NCBI GenBank assembly: GCA_023374025.1
Contig: SIJG01000002.1
Location: 3,355,626 to 3,419,625 of the forward strand
From: Heterodera schachtii
Taxonomy: Eukaryota; Nematoda; Chromadorea; Rhabditida; Heteroderidae
Reading direction: 5' to 3'
Length of the DNA stretch: 64,000 nucleotides
Positions 56,701-64,000 of this stretch are shown here, piece by piece. Under the pieces are notes generated by a model, which was not told where the DNA came from, made no database searches, and saw only the letters and a list, made by a program, of their open reading frames with translations. Numbering within the stretch: the first letter of the stretch is position 1; every line of letters begins with the position of its first letter. A program made the translations under genes and the position numbers.

Positions 56701-57300
56701 GAAATTTGTTTTTAGTGTGTTTCCCCTCATTTTTTTTTGTGCCATTTTAGGCCTTTTTGTGCGCCTCTTCGCCCGTCAGTTTCGCCATTCGTTTGTCCGT
56801 GCATTTGCGCGGTGTTTACGCTCCATTCGCCGTGGACAATGGCCAAACGCGGGAACGGCTGACATTCTGTGCCATTGACAAAAGGTATTTTCGAAACAAA
56901 AAAAGTTGGCATTTTTTAAATTTTAATAGCCCAAATATTGGGTGGTGGTTCGAATCCTCGTGCCTGCAAATGCCTTTTTCGGTCATTATCTAAAAATGCC
57001 CTTTTGGGATTCATTCGTGACTCGAAGTTGGTCTAATAAATGAACGACTGTTTTCGTCTATTCGGTTTTTTGATCCAAAAAACTGTAAAATACCAAAAAA
57101 AAGGTTTGCCTTTTCTTATTCCTCCCATTTTTTGCAGCGATTCCCTTTGGCTGTTGAAGAGGGCTCCGCTCGGCGTCGTCGTTGGTCAACAAACGGACGA
57201 CGAAGCGGGGCAGGCGACGAACACGGCGCACTGTTGGCAATGGACAGCCGGGCACAGTGTGCTCCGAGTGCAATTCGAAGACCGGGACATTGGGTACTAA
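53766..57300 (+). CDS. F-box-like protein of a cyst-nematode-type expanded family, broken near the N-terminus
   Basis: Exons: 53766-53837, about 54303-54576, 54917-55090, 55964-56061, 56355-56500, 56751-56884 and 57138-57300. The layout agrees with an F-box-like family I recall as numerous in Globodera/Heterodera. Landmarks are NVFDLLDRPTVGTSL, VDAHFF, LEIWRALKGEG, YIDHSVVAFLHRIRRLF, FSRLREFVSPSVLRDC, DGQALAKWLHTPRADG, NGQTRERLTFCAIDK and FEDRDIGY at the end. The first part would be the F-box-like helix bundle. Exon 2 needs two one-base skips (near 54393 and 54438) to stay in frame. Its join to exon 1 also meets a stop, so the 5' structure is uncertain. The other five exons splice cleanly, one through a GC donor. 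Pseudogene or assembly indels are both possible. Family members might act in SCF complexes; this is not shown. Confidence 0.68.
56062..56354 (+). other. GC-AG intron in the F-box-like gene
   Basis: Donor CCGGAAG/GCATGC, acceptor ATTTCAG/GCCCACC. The joint gives FPEGPPDDHLN followed by GQALAKWLHTP, consistent with the family, with no GT donor available in frame nearby. Confidence 0.8.
56885..57137 (+). repeat. intron carrying a SINE-like tail
   Basis: The stretch 56929-56975 (AGCCCAAATATTGGG, GGTTCGAATCC, GTGCCTGCAAATGCC) aligns with the minus-strand tRNA-like repeat at 19528-19600. It marks a second copy of the same SINE family. Confidence 0.5.
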
Positions 57301-58004
57301 CCATTTATTTTGTTTGGGGGAGGGGGTGGGGAATCAAAGCATCGAATTTTGGTGTTCGCTGCTCGCCCGTTCCTCCACTTTTTTCAGATTGGACACACCA
57401 AACCGATGCATTTAAAAATGCATCAAAATATCCGAATTTGCCTTTACTAAATACGAAATTGACCCCACCCCTATGTCCACAATTTAAGGCGAAGAATTTA
57501 GCAAAATTTGGGAAATTCAAATTTTTATTGACTGCTCATTATCTAGCCCGTTTAAGACGGCATATAAGACAATGAATTTATTTGAGTTTAATTTTGCTTA
57601 GGCCACTTTCTGTGCAATAACTCGTGGTGAACGACGACGCCATCACTGTCAACTTTTTGATCAGAGTGAATGTGAAGAATCATCCCTTTTGTAAATGTCA
57701 TTTAAAATCACTTGTGAAAAAACGATCTTTCAAAATTAAATCACTTTTTGTTTTTGTGATCGTTTCTATTTCCAAAATCATTTTTTGTTTCTTTCTAATG
57801 CTATTTTCTCCCATATATGTTCGTTCTTGTGGAACCGAATAAATTTTGTCGTCAATTTTCCTATTTTTCAAAAATTATTAATTCGTTTTTGCGAGACCAA
57901 ATGTGAAATTTTTTTAAATATCGGCGTGCAAAACAAGAAAAAAACAACAAATAACAAAAAGTGAGGATCCACCATTAACGCATTTTGACGTCCTCCGCCC
58001 CCCT
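57301..58004. other. convergent 3' flanks of the F-box-like gene and fibrillarin
   Basis: AT-rich, no further gene. AATAAA at 57838-57843 could be the plus-strand polyadenylation signal. Confidence 0.5.
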
Positions 58005-60616
58005 TCACTCCTCCTCCATTTGCTCCTCCTTTTTTTCCTTCTTGACCTTCTTTTTGGCGGCTCGGTACTCGGCCACCACAACCGCGTGGTCACGTTCGTA
58101 CGGCTCGAGTGTTACCTAAAAGAGTTGAGGGGGATTTGCATTGCCAAGATTTGACGATTTGCCTGGTTTGTGAGTCCTAATGGTTGGACAATTTTGCAAG
58201 AAATATCAATTCCTTGCTCAAAACTTTTTTGGCAAAACCTTTCCTTGGTCCTGGTATAAACTGATGATTTTTCAATTCTAACTCGAAAAAAGGATAGCGA
58301 ATCTCGGACCCCAATGTATTTCCATGATTAATGAATCCAAATTCTCAATCCATTCCAATGCAACATCCAATCCACCTGCTCAATGGGTTTGAACTGCTCC
58401 TCGCGCAATTTGTTCACTTCGCCGGCAAACACCGCCTCCGGCTCCGCCGTGCTGTCCACACAGTTCGCCTTGATGGAGATGACCACATGGCCGTTGTTCT
58501 TCAGGAATTTGTGCGCATTGTGTGCCACAATTCGTGCCTGGTCCGGCTGTGCCACGTCTGAGAAAATTGTGTCCACAATGCCAATCTGTGCGCGAGTGAT
58601 TTTAGAAAAAAAATGCTTTGTGTGTCTATTCCCAAATCCATTGCAATCGTTTTCAAATTTGTAAGACAATTCTGATATGTAAATAATTAAATTGATTGAC
58701 CATCATGGAGTATTTGTGAGGGTGCCGTGCGTCGTCCACAATTGGCACCACGTTGGGCCGCTTCTTGGCCATGCCGAGCAGGTCACGCCCACTGCGATGT
58801 GAAAACTCAACTGCATAGACCATCCCCTCCTAAAGAAAGAAGGTATGTATTTACAAATCCAAGATAAAAAAAAATTATTTAGCATACGGGTCCAACGATG
58901 TCGGACACATGGGAAACGGAAGTGCCGGAAGCGGCGCCAAGATAAAGCACACGGGCACCTAAAACACGCAAATAAGTACATGTGGAGGTAAGTTTGGGTA
59001 GAAAAGCCGGTTCCGATTTAACCCGACAAGCCGGTTTTCTTGAATCCTATCTTATAATTAGTGAAATCATCCCATTCTAAAAAGCTAATCCAAGATAAAA
59101 TGTCAAAGAATGCAACTTCCATGGATTTATAAATTTAGCATCCATTCTAGCCAATTTAGACTATCCCAGACCAGTTAAATTAGAATGCAAGATTGACAAA
59201 ACTGAAATTTGCTTCAAAGCTTTTTCGCAAATGCAAAAGTTTAGGTAGCTAAATGTGAACAAAATTCTATGTATTTTTGATTTTCGGCTTTTTGTTAGAG
59301 TCCGGGTCTGAGATCTGAAAATGGCAAAATGAATGCACAAACATGAAACCCCATGAATCATGCATTCATGTTTTTCTCGCACCCGCCAATTGCGAGTGCT
59401 TGACGGAAACTGACCCGGGTAAATGTGCGTGTCCTCAATGCCGGCCATGACGGCGGCAGCCAACTTGGAGCGGAACGGGTTCCACACCCGGTACTCGACT
59501 GGCGGTGCCGGGCCGGCAGCCGCGGCGGTGGGTGCTGAGACGCCGTTGCTGCCATTCGTTGTCTCTTCCGTCTTCGGCGTTATTGCAGCAATCGGCGCAT
59601 TTTCGGTCTGCTGGGAGGAGATGCGCTTCTCGCCGTACACCGACTCGCCCGGCACCATGTTCAGCGTGCACAGCGCGTCCTCCTTGCCCTTGACGATGAA
59701 AATGCCTGCGGGGAAATCGACGGATGATCTGATCAGGCGTGAAAACAACCAACCTCTGATCCGGTGTGGCTCCACAATGACCTTGCGTCCCCCGCGCATG
59801 CCTCCACCAGCGCCACCCCCGCGGGGTGAACCGCCGCGTCCACGTGGCGAGCCACCGCGCCCTCGGGGCGAACCACCGCCTCCCCGACCGCCACCACCAC
59901 CGCGTGGACTGCCTCCACGGCCGCCAAAGCCGCGCTTAATATAATTCAAAATTTTTTTTTTTCATTTATCCAGGCATTTATGGCGGAAAAATCATTTTAA
60001 TAATGCATTTTTGGCCCAAAATGACTGATTTTGAGGAATTTTTGAAAAAAAAAATTAAGGAAATTGGTCCGTCGTTAGCACCATTCTTAAGAACCATTTG
60101 AATATACTGCTCCAACTATTTGCAAATGCATGGAGTTGAAGATGTACAGCAACCATTTGGGGTCCTTCTTCAATTAGTTTGTCCCACCTTAAACCCTCCG
60201 CCACCGCCGCCTCCCTCCCCGTTGCTCTGACGAAAACCGCCACCACCGCCGCCGCCACGGAAGCCTCGACCACCACCGCCTCGGCCCCCACGGTCACCAC
60301 CACCGCCACGTCCTCGGAAACCTTTGCGAAAGAGAAAGATTGAAGCAAAGTATGGAATTGAATATCCATTTTGACCAATGCGAATTCCGAACCAGGACTC
60401 GAAAGATAACTCGAAAATTTTTAATTTTCGACTCTGGGTTCGAACCCCGCAGTAAACGTATTTTAGTTCAGGAATCAACTTTAGAAGTGCTTGTAAATTA
60501 AAAAGCCCTTCCCATCAGTGGGTTTTACAATTTTAAAAAGCTCTTTTTAACATTCTCTTCTCACCTCCTCCTCCTCGTCCGCCGCCACCGCGTGGAGAAA
60601 ATTCGGGTCTTCCCAT
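58005..60616 (-). CDS. fib-1: fibrillarin, box C/D snoRNP 2'-O-methyltransferase
   Basis: Eight exons: 60565-60616, 60188-60321, 59754-59934, 59415-59705, 58888-58958, 58701-58829, 58376-58585 and 58005-58115, all in frame, 392 residues. It methylates rRNA in the nucleolus, guided by box C/D snoRNAs, with NOP56/NOP58. It starts [11 protein letters not shown] like C. elegans FIB-1, then has a long Gly/Arg-rich domain spread over three exons, ending [12 protein letters not shown]. The methyltransferase follows: [26 protein letters not shown], the SAM site [67 protein letters not shown] and [14 protein letters not shown]. Exon 4 has an extra Ala/Thr/Pro-rich insert of about 30 residues before YRVWNPF that is absent from C. 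elegans. The C-terminus is unusually Lys/Glu-rich. It begins 265 bases after the DNAJC8 stop on the same strand. Confidence 0.98.
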
Positions 60617-60880
60617 TCTTTGATTATTATTTTTGAAGGATGCTGAAAAATGCTTTTGCGTAAAATTATTAAATGTGAAAAAACAATAAGTATAAAAACA
60701 CAACGGTCAAAACGTATAAAATCATTTGAACAAAACAAAAAGTTTGGAAATTCAGTAATTCATTCAAATGCAAATGTACATTGTGACCGCAAGAAAATGG
60801 CAAAACATTGCATAAAAATAAAATGATCAATCAAAAACAATGTCCGTCCTGCTCCCGCCCCCCCCCCTCTCTGTTGTTGT

Positions 60881-62588
60881 TCATGTTGGCTTTTTGGTGA
60901 TTGCAGCGGACGTCTCCAACCTGGGGGCGGGCGGTTTGAAGTTGGCGCCTCGGAAGGGCTCCAATTTGCGCTCCTTTTTCTTCACAAAGTCGCGCCACGA
61001 GCCGCGCCGCTCGTCCCGGCTCTCCTCGTAGTTCTTCTTGTACTCCTCCTCCAACTTGCGCTTCTCCGCCGCCTCCTGCACCGACTCGGCCAACCGCCGC
61101 TTCTCCTCGTTGGCCCGCTCCTCCAGCGTCCGTCGCTTCTTCTCCCGGTCGGCAAACACCTGCAAAATGTGGTGTAAACAATCAGCAATATTAGTACCTC
61201 TTTTTGAAATTAAAAAGATTCTGTTTTTTGGCATTTGTTATATCGCAATTTCAAGCAACTGACAAAGCAATCACGAATACGACACCCATTTCGACCAATT
61301 TCGAACCCGGGCCCAAATTCAAACATTAAGTTAAACCTTCAATTTTGAATTTCGCTTTTTTAATATTCGATTTTTTGTTTGAATTGGGGTACCGGGGTTC
61401 AATTTTATCGAAATGGATGTCATATTCATGGTTTCGATAGGATAGAAATGGTATTTTTTCGGCAATTTTTTGCTTATCCCAAAGCCTTTTTTGGGTCAAA
61501 CGATGTGCTGGGTTTTTGAACATTTCAATTGACCAACAATAGATAGTTAAAAATGAACAAAAACCTTTGTCACGGTGATCCAAAGTGCACGTGCGTAGCC
61601 CTGTGGTGTTTCTTCTTCAATGGCGTCAGCTTTTCCGTCCTAAAAATGAATACATTTCAAATGGAATTTCGATTTTTGAGATAAAAATGGGAAACCTTTC
61701 GCATTTTGCGCTTCTTCTCGCTGATTTGCACTGCCAGCCGCGCTTTGGCCTCCTCGTACATGTCTCGGCAGCGTGACAATTCGTCCGGGTCTTCGACGGT
61801 GGCAATTGCCTGCAAAATAAAAAGAATTTGGTTGAAACTTGTGAATTTATCATCAAAGAAACATTACAATTATCTCCAAATCATTTGAATTTGGTGTTGG
61901 AATTATATACGGGGATTGAGGAAAAACTCAACTCCTTTCATCCTTGACCAAATTAATCAAAATGCAATGATTGAACAATTCAAAAAGGCATCAGAGACTA
62001 ATTGTAAGAAAAACTAATGAGAGTTTCGAATTTTTCGGCCGTTTTAACCGTTAATTGAATGGACCAATCGCTTACAAATTAGTAACAATTGAATAGTCTT
62101 TTCAAATAACAGAATGATTGGTTAGAAATGCTGGTCAAGTGTGAAAGGAACATAGCCCACACAAAACTTGGTTGGTTGTATTTGAAGCGAAATGAATGGA
62201 ATTGGGAGCCGATTAACGATATGAAACAATCCAAGAAACCACGGGGAAAACAAACCCATGCATCTCCATGAGTCATTTTTCTAATTGTGAGAAATGTCAG
62301 ATGGAAGGATTTGGTGCGTACCTTTTTCAATGCGTCAAATGCGCGTTCCGCCCTCTCCCGACAGTTCGGATTTTTGTCCGGATGGATCAGCAGGGACAAC
62401 TTCTTGTACTTCTTGCGCGCATCCTCCACATTTGTGTCCGGCTCCAGCTGGAGCACCTCGAACGGGTTCAGGTTCAGGTAGGTGGCGCCCGGGCGCAAAA
62501 TGCGCTCAATTTGCTGCTCCGAGGTGAGGTTTGAGTCGCGCTTCTCCGTGTACTTGAGGTCATTGTAAAACTGCTCAAAGGAGTCCAT
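60881..62588 (-). CDS. DNAJC8: DNAJC8-type J-domain splicing protein
   Basis: Four exons: 62322-62588, 61696-61809, 61565-61639 and 60881-61159, in frame, 244 residues. The J domain is at about residues 44-90 (NPFEVLQLEPDTN, KKYKKLSLLIHPDKNP with the HPD motif that stimulates Hsp70, RAERAFDALKK). A second conserved block follows (AIATVEDPDELSRC, EEAKARL, KRKMRK, GYARALWITVTKVFADREKKRR). The rest is a long Arg/Glu/Lys coiled coil ending ERRGSWRDFVKKK...FKPPAP, as in human DNAJC8/SPF31, a spliceosome-associated protein. The ATG at 62588 follows an in-frame TTG/CTG-containing leader and is the first methionine. Upstream is cullin-1, downstream fibrillarin, all on the minus strand; the 265-base gap to fibrillarin would allow an operon. 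Confidence 0.94.
61273..61437. mobile_element. degenerate inverted-repeat element in a DNAJC8 intron
   Basis: The left block ACACCCATTTCGACCAATTT with GAACCCGGGCCC is matched in inverse by GGTACCGGGGTTCAA...ATCGAAATGGATGTC at the right. Same family as 23160-23397; similar GAACCCCG-type blocks also occur near 60380-60460. Confidence 0.55.
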
Positions 62589-63217
62589 CAGTCCAGCCAA
62601 ACAACAAGCAATTTATTTTTTTCCAAAATTCACTGATTTTTCTGGCAAAATCTGAAACAATTTACAGAAAACTTTTAGAGCTGATCAAAAATTCTTTCAC
62701 TAACTTGGTCAAATTATTCTTTATCATGATTACTTGGCATTATGTGATTTGGCATTTTTTCAAAAATCTATCAGAACGTCCCCGCCCCAACTCACCACTT
62801 AGACCAGAAATTTTGAGCAATTATACCATTAATTTGGAAATTTATTTCCAATATATATATATATATATTTGGACACCCTAATGACAAATGAATATAGCCT
62901 TGGGCATGACCTTTACCTGATTCCTTAATATTAAAAATATAATTTTCAATTATTTCTATGCTTCCTTCCCGACCCCAAGGGAAAGAAGTTGGGGATCAGG
63001 GAAATTCTTCGAAAATTGCCAGGAATTGCTATTTTTTTTTCATTACAGCATATGGTAATCTGACATTTGACTCGCATTACCCATAATTTCAAATGCAATC
63101 AACCGCTTGCAATTCTGACTACCCAATTCTGGTATTTCATTTATTCAGAGCAATAATGCGAGATGAGCAAAACAATACAATTATAACGCGGACAAACATT
63201 CAATACATTTAATGCTG
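62589..63217. other. spacer between cullin-1 and DNAJC8
   Basis: AT-rich, with a short (AT)n run near 62854-62870. No gene seen. Confidence 0.5.
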
Positions 63218-64000
63218 TCATGCCAAATATTCATACATATCGCGATCCTCCTCCGATCGCTTCAAATATTCTTTCTCAATCAGCGAGTCGATGCACTTCT
63301 TGATGATCGGCACCTTAAAAGAAGGGAAAAGCATTAATATGTAACCAAAACCTGACTCCCCCCCCCCACTCGTCCCTCACCTTTGGCTGGAAACGCGTTG
63401 TCAATTGGTTGAGCACCTCGGCAACCAGCAGCTGATGCTTCAACGATTTGCGCATTTTCATAATACGGACAATGGCAGCCTAAATACAGGAGAAGGAAGG
63501 AGTCATCAAATTTTATTTGTAAATTAATTCGTTTGGTTTCCTCACCTGGATGACCAACTTCCTGTCCTCGTCCACCGTCTTCTGCACGTCCTCACTCTCC
63601 TTCTTTGTCTCCCTGGCAGAGGACATGGCACGGACCAAGTCGACTTTCAGCTTGCGGCTAAAGTACGGGAACATTGAAAAAATAGTTTGGAATTAGTATG
63701 GCGTTTTATTCCGCTTGCAATTAAAAAAACTCAAGAATTTTTTAAACCGTAATTGTCCTGTTATTTTCGAATTCACCTGTGGAATCCCGGGTTAAAGGTG
63801 AATTTCTGCTCGTTGTCATTGAGTTTCGTCTCGGTCAAAGTTTCCCCATCGGCGTTGGTGAGCTTCAGGAGATTCGTCTTGACCAAGGATTGAACAACAG
63901 CGCACAGCTGATCGCCGGGAAAGTCGGTGCCAAGAGCGACGTGCAGTTCGCCAAGTGTGTACGTGTTGCGTTCGTTGTACTGCATGAGGACGGCAATTTG
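63218..64000 (-). CDS. cul-1: cullin-1, C-terminal part (gene runs off the window)
   Basis: Four exons visible: 63777 to the window end, 63546-63657, 63381-63479 and 63218-63313. The 5' end lies beyond 64000. It is the scaffold of SCF ubiquitin ligases; the C-terminus binds RBX1 and carries the NEDD8 site. Visible are part of the cullin homology region ([27 protein letters not shown]), then [20 protein letters not shown] with the neddylated lysine in the IVRIMKMRK motif. The winged-helix end follows ([39 protein letters not shown]), finishing EYLA. The [17 protein letters not shown] and IIKKCID.LIEKEYL pattern and the YLA end fit CUL1 better than CUL2, CUL3, CUL4 or CUL5, though only this part can be judged. 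Confidence 0.92.

Noticed and set aside
59423..59944. 173-codon plus-strand frame rich in proline and arginine
   Set aside because: Antisense shadow of the fibrillarin Gly/Arg exon.

Overview
This is a eukaryotic window from a nematode. Coding exons are short, with GT-AG introns, TTTTCAG-type acceptors, many introns of 50-70 bases and AT-rich intergenic DNA. Most genes have clear worm orthologues. Two traits point to a plant-parasitic cyst nematode (Globodera/Heterodera group). First, there are three well-supported GC-AG introns; these are reported to be unusually common in potato cyst nematode genomes. Second, there is a member of an F-box-like family that I recall as expanded in those genomes. 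The genus is inference.

Layout. 1-1.2 kb: a four-membrane-segment protein (TMEM179-like, minus strand). 1.9-10 kb: a duplicated block with two copies of an unrecognised small secreted-protein gene, two RING-H2 ubiquitin-ligase genes in opposite orientations, and a RING exon relic, mixed with short inverted-repeat elements. 10-14.9 kb: no host gene; CT microsatellites, three well-delimited non-autonomous DNA transposons and a probable retro-element envelope-like fragment. 14.9-17.4 kb (minus): mitochondrial 2-oxoglutarate/malate carrier. 17.7-40.8 kb (minus): one very large gene for the cohesin loader SCC2/NIPBL, with a glutamine-rich N-terminus. Its largest intron carries a complete opposite-strand gene for a double-FLYWCH zinc-finger protein. 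40.8-44.6 kb: an upstream region with another inverted-repeat element. 44.65-52.1 kb (plus): GIGYF-type GYF-domain protein. 53.8-57.3 kb (plus): the F-box-like family member. 58.0-64 kb (minus): cullin-1 (C-terminus only), DNAJC8 and fibrillarin in a row.

How the genes work together. Most large genes are housekeeping: chromosome cohesion (SCC2), pre-rRNA methylation (fibrillarin), splicing (DNAJC8), translational repression (GIGYF), SCF ubiquitin ligase scaffold (cullin-1) and mitochondrial transport. The cullin-1 fragment and the F-box-like protein could in principle meet in SCF complexes, but nothing here shows that they do. The left 10 kb, the FLYWCH gene and the F-box-like gene are the accessory, lineage-specific part.

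Quality. Several genes splice in frame without any edit (carrier, GIGYF, fibrillarin, DNAJC8, RING genes, FLYWCH). SCC2, the F-box-like gene and both secreted-protein copies carry one-base frame breaks. Because SCC2 should be essential, draft-assembly indels are the first explanation to test.
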